In this document: piece by piece, positions 1-12,800 of the stretch
Layout: each line of letters begins with the position of its first letter
How positions within the stretch are numbered: the first letter of the stretch is position 1
Assembly: GCA_031216445.1 (NCBI GenBank)
Contig: CM062208.1
Coordinates: 4,740,001 to 4,804,000 of the forward strand
Direction of reading: 5' to 3'
Origin: Lateolabrax maculatus
Taxonomy: Eukaryota > Chordata > Actinopteri > Acropomatiformes > Lateolabracidae
Length of the DNA: 64,000 nucleotides
Notes under the pieces: generated by a model
Told to the model about the DNA's origin: nothing
Seen by the model: only the letters and a program-made list of their open reading frames with translations
The model's database searches: none
Program-made: the position numbers and the translations under genes

Positions 1-3000
1 GGGGGATGGGTGCTTCGGACGCCACAGAAAGGAAATTGTTGGGCTGCTGCACCGCCGGCGCAGCTTCCTTTTCTTCCTGCGTCTCCTCGTCCTTCTCGTC
101 CTTCTCATCCTTCTCGTCCTTCTCGTCCTCCATGGGTCCCACGGCCGGGTGGAGCATCACCGCCCAGCGCATCCAGTCGTAGTTCTTCTCCAGGGTCTTC
201 AGGATGCTCGCCGCCGCCTCCTCGGGGGGGACGCGGTTCTGCACGGCCTCGTGGAGCTCCTGCCGTACATCCTCCTCCGCCTGCTCCAGGAAGTAGCCTA
301 AACAGCGGCCTCCGGTGTTTTTCATCTTCCTGTAGAGGGCACCCATGCGGTCAGACCAGGTCTTCATCAGCAGGGCCTGGTCTCTGCCGGTCAGGGAGGC
401 CTGCGTGAAGAGGCACAGCAGACCAGTGCCCAGCACGAAGTTTACCTGGTGAGAGTAAGAGGAGAAAGAGTTCATATGTGTTTAACTCTGCAGGGAGAAC
501 CAGACGAGTTGTTTTACAACAATAATACTGTTCAAATAAAATGAAAACAGAGCTTTGCCACTGTTTGCCCTAAAGAAGTGATAAGCAATAAGTGCTGTAA
601 CTATTCAGAATCCCTTAATAAACTTGAACGTAATGAATGAGACTCACAAACTAGAAGTCCCGTTTGCAATTTCGACAACTTCTGAAGAACCACAGAAATT
701 GTGCGAAAAACATTTAAACCCTTTGTTACCGACATACCGACGAGCCATTATGTGGATCTTGATGTTCATGTGTACAAAGTAGTGACGATCTGCTGCGTTT
801 TTGTCGCTTCACTGTCCTGCTTTTGAACATAACTGAAACAATTACAAGCAAATAGCCAATAAAGTTACATTTCTCTTCTTCTCTCCCACTGTTGATCCTA
901 TTGATTGTACGTGGGTTTGTTCAGTCAGTGACCCTCTGCTGCTCAAGTCTCCACAAGAACCATCTTTGGGGATTAATTAAACCGAGGTAGTTTAAATCAA
1001 AATCCAGCCTAGTGCAGCTTTAATGAGTTGTTTATGGCACTGTATTGTCTTTAGCAGCACACCAACCCATCTGGGATTTTTGTCGACTACACTGAACTTA
1101 AAAGTGTTTCCAAATCTCATCGTTACAGCAGAACAGAGGCTCGTTACGCCTGTTTTGGTTCATTCTCTTACACTGAAGTGAACACTTGTCCCGCGAGACT
1201 GTACGATCGCCTCTCTTTCCTCAAAATACACCACCACACCGATGTCACAAACTGTTTGTGGAGAAAAAGAGCTCAGGTTATCCCAGGTTAGTACACAGAG
1301 CCTCTCTGCTGTCCCCGTCTGCAGATCTTTTGGAGATTTCGCAGTTTTTTTTATCATATTGTATGTGGGTTTTGTCTGATTTACAAAAAAAAAAAAAAGA
1401 CATCGCCTGTGTTCTTGTTCCAGTTAAGAGGAACAGTCGACATGCAATATAAACTTATCACTTACAACATGTTTATACACGATAAGTTCTTCAAGGTTAA
1501 AGAAACACAGTTGTGGCTCCTTTGCTTAACAAGGTCGGGTTCTCCAGTCCAGACACTTTGATTACTATTTAGTTCGACACGTTGCTGACCTTCTCTCAAA
1601 GTAAAACCTACGGCGGTGCACTACAGATTTCTCAGTCCATTACACAGGATAAATTTAGGTTGGTTGTGTGAAATTGTTTATTGGATAATTTGATTAAATC
1701 ATTGAACGCACAGTGAGGGCAAATTTAGCAATTATTTGCGCCTCAGTGAAAGCACTTGGCTTTTATATCACTCAGTGCATTTATGCAAATCAGGTCGCCG
1801 TGCAAACAAGTCCTTGAAAGGAGCGCTACACAATCACTCGCTCGGCACCGAATTCAAGCAGAAATTGCTTCAGCATTAAGTCTAATCCACTGAGGCTGGC
1901 TCCCTGGAACCCTAAAGCCCCTCGATGAGTGGACTTTGGACTGATGGGAGTTTCTAGGATGAAAACCTTACAGCACTGAGAGGGTAAAAAGGGGTAAACG
2001 CTGGTCCAACCTTGGTCACGCCCACAACTATGTCTAAAAGATAATTACATAAATACTTTTACATAAGAAACGAGCGTGTGACTGCTGCAGTGTGTGTTAA
2101 GTGGACGGTCATTATGTGTGTCTTGCTGAAGGGCACTTTGACAGATGGACTAACGGACACGACTTCATTTACAACAGTGACCATCGAGCCATTTGGGGTT
2201 TTTTATGTAAGAAATTGGTGAGAAATGTCTCTTTGACCTTGTGCAAAAAAGGAAAATATGCACACTCTGGCTTTTGTGGGTTCAAGCTTGTGACATTTTA
2301 GTTACATCACAGTTATACAGTATACAGAATAGATTACACAATACTGAAAACAGTATTCAGGCTTCTCCTTTTGCTTCTTCTGGTGGATAAAAAAGACGAT
2401 TGTTCTCGTACCAACAGTGCAGGCAAAGGGAATTTGCCAGCTCAGCTCCCAATAAAGACAACAGAAGGTCACAGCTCTGCTGAATTAAATATTCAGTTTA
2501 TTTCCAAACCAAGAAGATAGATGCAGCGTGCTTCATTCCCCACAGGACCTCCATGTTTTTCTGTCAAATTTATCTTTTTGGTCTGGAAACTGAATATTTA
2601 ATCTTGTACAGCTGTGCAACTCAATGCTGCTTTATGTTTCTTCTCTCTTATAAACTCATCCTCAGGGACATTGAGTATATTTGCATTATTTTGATGAAAT
2701 GCCGTCCAAAACAGCTAATTCTTGCATATTAATGAGCTTCCAGCTTTAAAATTGTTCTGTGTGAAAGTCCTTTTTCCTTCTGGGTGCGTTTGCGCACTAG
2801 AGGACGATGGATTGCTCTCACCTCAGACGTCCTCCTGCTGTTGTCAGGCAGGGGTGCGTGCCTCAGTATAATGACTTGTAAAACAGGAGAAAATTAGGCT
2901 TTAACAGCCCCTGCAGGGAGGTGATTTGAACACAAAGGCCCCACCCCTCCACACTGTCACCGACCTTGACGCAGAACTCCCTCAGCTCCCAGCGTTTGGG

Positions 3001-5571
3001 CTTGCGGCTCAGGATGAGCTCCTCCAGCAGGGTGGGCTGGTCGGTCAGCGCCGACACCCCCATCAGACGGTTGTAGAGCGCCGTCAGCTGCCTCTCCAGC
3101 CGGTAGTCCTGCACGTACTGCAGGAACACTTCCGTCTCCTTCTTGGTGAAGTCTGACTGGGCCCTCACCTGAAATCAAGGGTTTACAAGCTTTTAACACA
3201 TTTAAATTTGAGCCTTAACACATTTAAGGCATTTAAAGCCCTTTTTTCTGGCAATAATAAACTGTACATTATATATTCAGTGTAATAAATGATTGTCAAA
3301 TGAACAACTTTAAAAATTCTACTATGAAATAATATGAATAAATGGCTACTAATTGTAACTCCAAGTAGCTTACAGCCATGGACAGAATGAGAGACAGTGG
3401 GTTAAGACATTAATGGTCGTTTGCGTCTCTTTAGTTGCTTTATATGTTTTGTATCTCTTTTTGGGTCATATTGGATCTCTCTGTAGTCATTTTACATCTC
3501 TGTGGTAATTCTGTGTCTCTTTGTAGTCGTTTTGCGTCTATTTGTCTTTTTGACAAAACATTCCCATTCGAATCAGCTGAATAATAATATTTTGCTGTTC
3601 TTTCATGTTTTACTCATACTAACACTTCACCATTGATTTGTGGCTCAAATTTGGTGTCAATAATGTCAATGATAAAACAATAATAGTAAAGCAATAATTG
3701 ATAAGGTTTAAGATTTGGGTGCATTTGATGCACTTACAGGATCGTGGTTCCTGAAATCTTCTTGTATTTCACTTTCTAGAACAATATGACAATGAGAATA
3801 TGAGAATATGTATACTATGAGCTATATTTATATCGTCTTACCTATTTAGCGTTATGTAATTTCATTCCTATATCAAACAACAATCCTGGCCTATTGAGAA
3901 GAGGCTCCATGGGACATCTTCGTTTGTTTTTAAAAGTGTAACACAAATTACTTTTCACAATGAGACGACCTGTAAATGACCTTCACCTGCCCAGCTGTCA
4001 TGAAAAGACATGCACAAGTTTAATCGTCTACCCTGCTGTTCTTGTTTTCACTTACATTTAGCCATTTTTTGCTGATTTCTTTTGTATTCTCACTCCAGAA
4101 ACAACCAACACTGAAACGGACACTGGTTATTTACACAGATAAATTTACACTAAACAGAAAGGTGCTCAGTTCACCTAATTCAGTTAAACTGAACCGGGAA
4201 GCTTTCATATTTTGTTTTGTTTTCTAATTCAAATGACTGAAAACATATGAGATGAAATGACAAATGATTGGTACAAATAATCACTTCCTGTTAACATTTC
4301 GAAATAATTAAACTAAACAGATGCTTCAGTCATACATCTGGTCACATATCTACATTTACATAATACACTTAGTGTGATGAGTTCAGTCACAGTCACGCAC
4401 CAGTTTAGGAAAATTGGCAGAGCGCTTGTTAGTCCTCAAGGTCAGCTCCGCCTTAAGAGCCCTTGACCGTGTTTATAAAACTACCAAATCTAGTTCTGCA
4501 GTAAAACAAGCTGAATATAAACGTTCTCTTTCCTCTCAGATATCCATCTAATAGCCAGCAGCAGGTCACAGAGCACTGTTCAGCTTTAATCCCACCGCCG
4601 CTACCAAATCCTTCACCCTTTGTTTCTTATCCAACTCGATTGGGGGGATAAGAAAGTCCATCTCGGGGCTGTTCAAGGACAGTTTCGTCTCAGACAACTA
4701 CAGGTCAAATCCGCAATGAAAAGTTTGATCCCGGCATCTTTGTGTCTGTCATTAATCAACGGAAAACAAAGTTAAAGTCCTTAAATTGGTTCCTATGATG
4801 TCCTACTGGAGTGTCCTTGAGCAGGACATTGAATCCCCACCAGTGATAAGACGGATGCAACCCGAGAACGTATCGTATTTCCTTTTAAATACAGAAACAA
4901 ATAAGCAGTGTATGCTTTCATTCACACTGTGAGGTGGTTTCACATTTAAAAGAATGATGATGCATTTCCTGTGAAGTGTTTTGACTGGCTGTCATCTGCA
5001 GGGTTTCAAAGAGTCCAACAGCTGATCTGTCTTTGGAGCAGATACTCAAAATGAAAGAAAATCCACTCTAATCATCCCTTCTTTTTTATGATTTCTCATC
5101 ACTGACTACCCTCCAAAACACCCAGAAAAGTAGTTGTCTCTACTAAGTATAACTGCATGTGTGGGATCCAGGGACAGTTTCCTCACCGCAGTGCCCAGCT
5201 GGTAGTAGACCACTGCCAGATCGTCCTCCAGCCGGTGGACCTCCTGGTCGTCCAGCAGGCCGTGACCCGACGCTCCCAGCTCCTGATCGATGTGGTCCAG
5301 GTTCTTCTTGGCCCCCTCAGCCTCCTCAGCTGTGGAGCTGCCGCCCAGATAGGAGCAGATCCCCTGGACAAGGACCCTGAGCACCATACACACTCCTCAC
5401 TCACAAATCTTTCACATGCTGCAATTTAAGCAGGCGCTTCTGCACATGGACTGGAAATGTATTTGGAAGATATATTCAGAGCTGCCATAGGTTCGGCATG
5501 TTCAAAGGGAAAACTCACCTCACAGTTTGCATGTAGCCCACTGGCTCCAAAACCTTTCCAAACATCGCCAT
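1..5571 (-). CDS. rapunzel-like protein, 3' partial, four coding exons seen
   Basis: Minus-strand gene assembled from exons 5571-5519 (from the ATG), 5376-5187, 3168-2965 and 445 to beyond base 1. All junctions have AG acceptors and GT donors and keep frame, giving at least 297 residues with no stop before the edge. The start ATG has a strong context (GCCATGG). The order of motifs resembles the fish rapunzel family as I recall it: a basic segment TKKETEVFLQYV near residue 88, LTALYNRLMG near 105, an EFCVKV turn near 145, a hydrophobic helix FVLGTGLLCLF near 152, a conserved Trp region and the hallmark KNYDWMRWAV near 245. The last visible part is a (DEK)n charged tail. Rapunzel genes are linked to fin and skeletal overgrowth in zebrafish, but their molecular function is unknown. 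No signal peptide is seen; the central hydrophobic helix could contact membrane. The family call is from memory of the pattern, so treat the name as tentative; the gene structure is firm. Confidence 0.6.
446..2964 (-). other. intron 3 of rapunzel-like gene
   Basis: Intron between coding exons 3 and 4 of the minus-strand gene, with donor GTCGGT next to 2965 and acceptor CAG at 446-448. It is AT-rich with short homopolymer runs (for example poly-A at 1385-1398). I see no coding exon or RNA gene in it. Confidence 0.55.
3169..5186 (-). other. intron 2 of rapunzel-like gene
   Basis: Intron between coding exons 2 and 3, with donor GTGAGG next to 5187 and acceptor CAG at 3169-3171. It is AT-rich. 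A degenerate run at about 3420-3560 repeats a motif like GTCTCTTTGTAGTC several times (imperfect minisatellite-like). Nothing else is recognised. Confidence 0.5.
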
Positions 5572-5777
5572 GGCTCCAGAGCTGTGTTCTGTCATGGAGA
5601 AAGTGAACAGTAAACCCCACATTCCTGATAACTGGTGTAAGAAATGTTTGCCATTATTTAAAAATGATTGAATTTGGTGAGAATCTACTCTCTGTTCATT
5701 TACCGGACCAAACTTGAAACCTGATGAGTTCTTTTGGCAGCTCACCTCGGTTGTTCGGTGTGCACGTTTGTACTGAC

Positions 5778-5862
5778 CTTCACAGTTTGTCCAATATTTA
5801 TACACTCTCCTGAACAACCAGTTAATCTGATAAGAGTTCTCCACCAACAGCTCCGTCTGAAC
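5778..5862 (-). other. upstream exon of the rapunzel-like gene (probably 5'UTR)
   Basis: An 85-nt segment read on the minus strand, bounded by a pyrimidine-rich acceptor (CCTTCCCCTCAG) and a GTCAGT donor. Joined to the exon at 5588-5519 it stays open in frame, but it contains no ATG, so the first ATG remains the strong one at 5571. It could be a 5'UTR exon, or coding if a more distal start exon exists between here and SKA3. Confidence 0.45.
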
Positions 5863-6619
5863 CTGAGGGGAAGGTGGAGCATGAAAAAATGATCTGGAAT
5901 AAAGGCACGTTCACATTACATTTCAGTTCAATGAAATTTCCTCACATGTGGCCCCAAAAAGGACGTGAACACCTAGACAATGTACCCATGTGTCCACATA
6001 TATGCGTCTTAGACTCTGTATATAAACATGTATATATATATACACACACAACAAAAACTAAACAGTGTCATGGATTTAAGACTTTAAACCCTTTCACAAT
6101 TCTTTGACTTTCCTAAATCTAAATCTGAACGGAGGTCAATTTTCCTGACCTCTGTTGTTTGCTGAAAAAACAGCTCCATCTTCTGGCAGCAGAGCCTCAT
6201 TATTTAACCTCTAACAGAGTCCTGGTTATTTTCCTGACATGTGGAGACAATGAATACTAACGCCTGCATTTAAAATGGAGACAAACATGACAGAAACACC
6301 CAAATACCCCAATGCAAACCATACCTACACCCTCTGCACTTTACAGAACAAAAACACGTTTTTAAATGTAGACCTGTTTCAAAATGTTACAATTTAATTC
6401 ATATTTGCCAACAATGGAGCCCCTTCTTATCCCAGAGACCAAACTGCACAAACACTCAATTATAATTATTTACACTGAAGTTTGAATTCTGCAGAAATAC
6501 CTCCCGTTTAAATAATATAATTATATAAAAGTCATTAGGCCACGATGTATGAAATGTTTCTTTATACTTTTATTATCTTTCTTTTATTATTATTTCTTTA
6601 TATTATATTTTTTAAATCA
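5863..6619. other. spacer between the divergent rapunzel-like and SKA3 genes
   Basis: About 0.75 kb lying head-to-head between the last mapped exon of the minus-strand gene and the SKA3 promoter. It is AT-rich, with a short alternating AT/CA tract near 6034-6052. It may hold the true first exon of the minus-strand gene, but I cannot place one. Confidence 0.4.
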
Positions 6620-6813
6620 AACTGTGGCGATAGGGGGCGCCAACGAACCAACATGGAGGCCGAACGCGTGAAACCAAAGAAGAAGAAGACACTTCCGCTT
6701 AAAACCGGAAGAGGCGCCAAAATCGAAAAGTTTTTCGACAGAGACAGAAAGTAAACAAACGGCCCGGAATTAGTTTGAAGACATTTTTACATCATTTAGA
6801 CTCTCATCTGAAA
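6620..6813 (+). promoter_or_regulatory. ska3: SKA3 proximal promoter / 5'UTR
   Basis: This short GC-richer patch, with several CpGs in otherwise AT-rich DNA, lies directly upstream of the SKA3 ATG. It contains a forkhead-type site GTAAACA at 6751-6757 and a CHR-like TTTGAA at 6774-6779, a pair typical of G2/M genes bound by FOXM1 and MuvB/DREAM. The transcription start cannot be fixed from sequence, so part of this is 5'UTR. Confidence 0.5.
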
Positions 6814-9800
6814 ATGGACCCGACGACGCGGTTCTTCACCAAGCTGAAAAAGCTGGCGGTGACTCTGGAGTCAGAAACGGCGAAGCTCCAGCACTCGTTT
6901 GAAAACCGCAACAACGACGACGGCGACAGCGGTGAGCGACGCACCGCCGAGCCGCCGTCAAACCGCTCACATCAATCCTGCTGCTTTCCACAAGTATTTA
7001 CCAGTTTCTTCTCATTTCAGAAACCACAGCGAAAGCCATGCGGACATATCACGAGCTGAACTGCGACGTCGGGAGCCTAAAGGTACGCGGCGCTGTCGTG
7101 GGGAAAACTGCGCCAAACTCTGTTTATTAATCTGATATTTTAAGGAAACGTCGTTTAACGGCATCATGAGACGTGACCGTCCGTCAACACGATGTCTGGT
7201 GGGATCAAACACTCAGTCAGTCAGAGCTGATGTTGTTAAAATAAACTGGTTGTCTAACTACCTGCAGAGTTTACCCTAACGACCAAAAAGGTCTCAAGAT
7301 AAGTGCTGTTACTCTTATGGGACAAAGAAATAATGGCTGTTTTAAGTCTATTAACATAAAAAAAACAGTCATGTACCATATAATAAATATATAATTAATT
7401 CCAAAGTTTTACAAATTGTGTTTTTCAATTTCATATCTGTATAAATCATGTTTTTTTTTTTTGATTGGCTATAATTACCTCATTGAGCATAATAAAGAAT
7501 TTAAGTAAAGTTTGTTTAAGGTTTTCTCCAGCCTGTTTCTAACACATGTACCTTTTGTGAACAATATTATCATATACACTATAAATGTGTGGGGCTGGTA
7601 ACTTCTGAAAGGAGTGCACTGATGGACTGCGGCCTGTCTTCATACAGGGGCAGATCCAGGAACAGTTGGCTCAGCAGAAAGCGCAGGAGAATGAGGTGAG
7701 CAGCTTCATTAACGCCTGCAGAGTGATGGAGCAGAAGGTCACTCAGGACATCCAGACACTGAGGGAACACTGGGAAAAATATGGTTACCAAGCTCCCAGA
7801 GACACCAGTAAGTAACGGCTGTAGCTGTATCGGTGGGAGTCAGACATAATTTACCTGTTTGTGGAAGTAATTATGTCTGTAAAGATATGTTAATCAACAC
7901 ATTGGTATTTATTGAAGATGTAGCGCAGTGTAAGGTGTTAAAGTTATTTTGTCTTCTGTTCTTAACTATTCACTAAAGGAAACAAGATGCAGTCAGAATG
8001 TGTTTTCATGGTGACTTTCTCTCACACAGAGGCCAAAGGTCAGGAGTCAGAGGCTGAAGATGAAGTAGCAGATGAGAATGAAACTAAGTCAGCAGCAGCA
8101 GGAGGAGAAGAAGAGGGAAGCCTGGCTGGAGGTAATAACTCCTCAACGCCTCCGAAAGCGAGACCGCCGCCCTTCACTGACGTCCTGCGAACCCCGAAGC
8201 TCTCTGACTTCGGCCTGTCAGAGATGCATCTGAAGAAGGCTCTTGCTGGGGTGGAGTGGTGCTCTGAAGTGCCCCCCATGCCTGAGATGAGCCTCCCTCA
8301 CCCCTCACTCAACACGCCTGCACCGCCACCAATGCCCATAACTCCCAAATGTGCCCTGCGAATGGATGACGACGAGCTACAGACACCCCAGATGCATGAC
8401 TTTGGCATCTCAGAACACACCATGTGCCTGAACAATGACTTCACTATGGATCTGCTCATGAAGAACGTTGAAAAGCCTCAAAGGTAGACCATAATGTGCA
8501 TTACATAGTGTTTGTAGTATATAACCTTTAGTCTCTGCTTTATGAGTGTCCTTTCCTTCAACAGACCACTACATGACATACCCGTACCACCAGTGAACTC
8601 TCTGATGGAGAGTTTACACACAAAAGGTATGAAACTGTTAGAGCTTCCTCCTTTCCTGCTCGGGTGTCTTAAATTTAAGCCGTAACTGCCATCTTTGATT
8701 GACCTTTCCCTATGTTTTTCCTGTTTTATGATGCTTTTCAGAAAACTTTTAAAATACATAATAATACTAATAAATATACAAAAATGCCACCAACTTCCTT
8801 GCAAAAAACATAAGAGAAAGCACTGAAATGAAACATGTCTTGCTATCCCCTTATATCACATTGTTCTTATTGCCTTCAGCAAACAGCCTGGAGTCCCCAG
8901 AGCCACCTGTGTTCTGCACCCCAGGGTTCAAGATCAAAAAGACAAACGGTCACTGCTCCCCACCTGCACAAGGAAATGGTGACCCAGAATCCCCCTGTTG
9001 CCCTGGAAACCTCCCTACCACCCCTGATGTCCCAGCGTTTCAAACCCCGTACATGAACCGACTGGTCAGCACCAAAAAGGTATAAAGACTGAGCGTGTCT
9101 AGGTGGAACAATTAACTGATGATTTTTTGGGATTATTTTTGTCTATTATGTCTCTTTTACCCTGCCGTCTTTGAAATTGGTTTTAGCTGAAAGCAATGTG
9201 ATTTAAAAAGTAATTTCTTTATTTAGTTTGTGCCTTTTTGCATGTGTTCGCAGAGTGCACGGCACCTTCAGCCTATCAGCATGCAAGCTGATGATGATAG
9301 CCACACCTTTGAACTGCCGACACCTCCTCGTACTGGAGCGACCGCCTCCAAACGCACCTGGGAATACAGTGTGCCAGAGATATCCATCGAGAGTATGGAG
9401 GACAAGCAGATGCCCGCGATGCCAAACCTGGAGTCTGATTTGGGAAATTCTTTGCAAAATGTAAGTTTTCTTTAGCCACGGATCAAATCACGACCATTTG
9501 CTCACTTGCTTAGTGTGACTTAAATGTGATCAGTAAAAATTTACCTCAAATAACATTGTACTACAATGTTATTTGAGGTAAATTTTACAATGGCCATTAT
9601 AATGATGGTAACTCTGTATATTGCAAGACCGTCCTAATACACTATGTAGAGGGAAATAGAGCCCTAAAATGTTAAAATAATCTTAAAAAAAACTGAAATT
9701 AATCACTTTTTAAAAAGTATAGTCTCACAAAAAGCTTGTAAAAAAAAAAAAAGGGAAAAATAAACAATTTAACAAAAGTGCAAATTACAACAAAAATAGC

Positions 9801-12800
9801 AGATTGATCAAATCCACAATCAGTATTTCCAATAAAGATAATGCTGAGTGTCATTTATCAATAACCTGTGTTTTACTGGGGCATTGTTCCACACTTTGTC
9901 AGTCATTGGGTCACAAATTAACTGAAATTTTTAATGTTTGCTTTGGACTCTTGTGCAGTGTAATAACGACTTCACATTAAAAGATAAACTTGAACTTCTT
10001 TGTTTAATGCCTGTCTGCCTTTTTTACCTCCAGAGAAGTGCAAAATTGCAGAAGAAGACTAGTGAGCATGAAAAGGAGCCCACTGTCAACAGTCTGGAGC
10101 TGGACGGACCCACCCAGGAGTTCAGCTTGGGGACACCTCGCATCAGGATGGGCTACCAAGACCCCAGCACCCCAGAGATGCCAGACCTCAGCTCTGTAAC
10201 ACAGGACATCTGTAAGGTAAATCTTGTTTATTCCCATTAACAGCAACATATTACAACCATACCTGCAGCTTTGTCTGCTTAACTAGACATTGTGTATTGC
10301 TGACAATTTACTGTATCTTATGTGTTTAGATTGAAATTGCTTTCCAAGCTTAACTTGAAGAGACTTTAAATTTTGACATTTTATCCAGAACAAACCAAAC
10401 CTTCCTGCCATAAACTTCTCCCCTTGCTTTTTTTACTCATGATTTTTGTTTTATTTTGTAGCTTATGTCCCAGGCCCAGTTGAAGAAGACTGCCCTGGCA
10501 GTTGTGCACCCAAATGTCAGGCCAGAAAAAGATAAAAACAGGTAAAGTAACTCAGAAAATCCACTTTGAAGAAATGCTTTAGATACAGGTGGCAATAGCT
10601 TCACTAAGATTTATTTACAATAGAATCTCTCTACTAAAGTTAGTGGTTAGTTTTGTCTCTCCTGTCTGTTTCTAATTATGACTGATGTTTATTTCCTTCC
10701 ATCTCGTTGCTTTATTTATGCTCTCCTGATATCAGTCATGCCTGTTAGTTTTTTTTGTTTATATTTCATCAAGATTTTAAGTGTAACATGTCCTCCTCCA
10801 TCCAGTCCTCTTCCCAGAGCGCTGAGTGTGTCTGTGGTGTCAGAGAGCGAGTTCCAGACTTTACCCAGCTACCTGAGGCAGATGACTCTGTACAGCCTCA
10901 ACCAGGCGGTCCACAACATCAACAAATTCACGGCAGAGTGTCCAAGTCAGTACTACAACACACTTATGATCAAAGTTAATGCATTTAGATATTGTCTAAA
11001 TATCTTGTTCAAGTGGCTGAAAGTTAAAGGATTTTTAAAAAATAATGCATTTTTTTTTAAAAATCCTTTTTGTAACCACTCCCAGACTAATCCTACATTA
11101 ATGTGCTATTGGATACATCAGAAAGACAAGGTGGATGTTAGAGTGAGAACCTGGTGTTGGAATTAGAAAAGGTTCTGACGCAACAGGACCATTCATCTTC
11201 TTACCAGTGCAGAAATAAGAGACACATGCAGTCGTTACAGGCTGGTAATTATGCAGACAAACAGTCATAACAAACTTATTTGAATAAAAACAATTTATCC
11301 CTTTTTAAACACAAAAAAAAAACTCTGAGACTTGCCCAAATATGCAAATTGAGATTTTTATTTTATTGATGTTGGTCAATTAACAGCAATGGCTGCCACT
11401 TGCATAAGAATTTTTTCTGTTGATCTATAGAAGACGATCTAAGACGGTATAGTCCTTTTGTACTTATGCATATAGTATTAAATGAAAAAAAGCTGCCCAT
11501 GTCACTCAGTCCTGCTCCACAGCCCGAGTCGAGCCATAATCCCTCCCAACAAATAACCATGAGAAAAGAATACACAGTATCTCACACAGTTCATTACTTC
11601 ACAAAGATCAGGTAGCGACGCATGATTATTTTATCTTAGGAGTTAATTTACACCACAAGGCTGTATTACATGGTATCTAGTTATATCACACTTGGTGGTG
11701 TAAACTCACAGCGCTCATACGTGTGACCCCAGCTGCAGTAGCAGGCATTAACCAAATCAGCTGCATCAATAAACTCGACTGCAGCAGCCGATTGTGGACT
11801 ACAGAGGGCCACCTACACCTGGTTGTAACCTTTTTAAGCTTATTTTGCTCACTATATGTAGTGTGATGTAATAGGCTGCTTGTAAAGGTTCAAGGTTATT
11901 TCACCTCGAGAGTTGGTTTACATCTTACAGCCACAGTGCAGCTCCAGTAGAATGCATGAGGTACATTTAACAGTCGTGTATATTGTTGCATTTTCTTCCC
12001 ACAAAGTGTTTGCTATAATTAATATCATGTATGTTCGCCGAGTGACTAACAGTGAGTGGCCTAAAGGTGTTTTGAAATGGTAAGCGGGACAAAAACTGTG
12101 ACAACAATGATTTTTATTTGAATTACTTACATTTGATTAAAGTTTTCACCCAAAAAAGATCTCACTTACAGGCAAAAACATAAATAACAAACATCAAGAA
12201 ACTCAAAAAAAACTTAAAAAAAGAAAAATAAAATAAAATATCTCTTTCAATTAAATCAAAATATTAAAAAAAATATGAAATATATAATGAAATAAAATAA
12301 ATTTTAAAAGAAACTCTCCAAAATGTGCCTATGACAATAATGTTAAATAAAACCGAACAAATGTAATAATTATAAATCTGAAAAAGATGAGGCAAATATG
12401 TAAGTTAGTTATAATGAATTAATACAGTAACAATAAATCTTTATTCACAAACCTTTCCAACTGGCTACACTGTCCCTAATACAGGAAGAACAATGTATCA
12501 GTGAAATAAGTTCTGTTCTAGCAGTACACTAGGAAACGATCATGTGAATAAGAAGTACTTTTAAAAACACAACAAGGGACCTTTGAAGATCCTTTTTGGT
12601 CCGTTTGATGCATCTAATCGATCGCTGTTCTGTGTTGCCCTCTGCAGGAGAAAAGAGAGAGTTTCAGATGGAGGAGCTGAAGAGGATTACCAATGTTGGA
12701 GCGAAGACCCCCGTATACATCCTCTGTCTAACTGAGCTGAAGAGGCTGGAGCACGTCGGGGGAGCCAGGAACACGTCTGTGTACAAACTGAGCTCGCACA

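Noticed and set aside
3420..3560. CRISPR-like or functional tandem array
   Set aside because: The repeated GTCTCTTTGTAGTC-like units are imperfect and irregularly spaced; an imperfect minisatellite in a vertebrate intron explains them.
6545..6754. 69-residue open frame before SKA3
   Set aside because: Its first half is AT-rich low complexity and the rest overlaps the SKA3 promoter/5'UTR. No homology is recognised.
9536..9586. miRNA precursor
   Set aside because: The hairpin loop is only one nucleotide, so Dicer-type processing is not expected.
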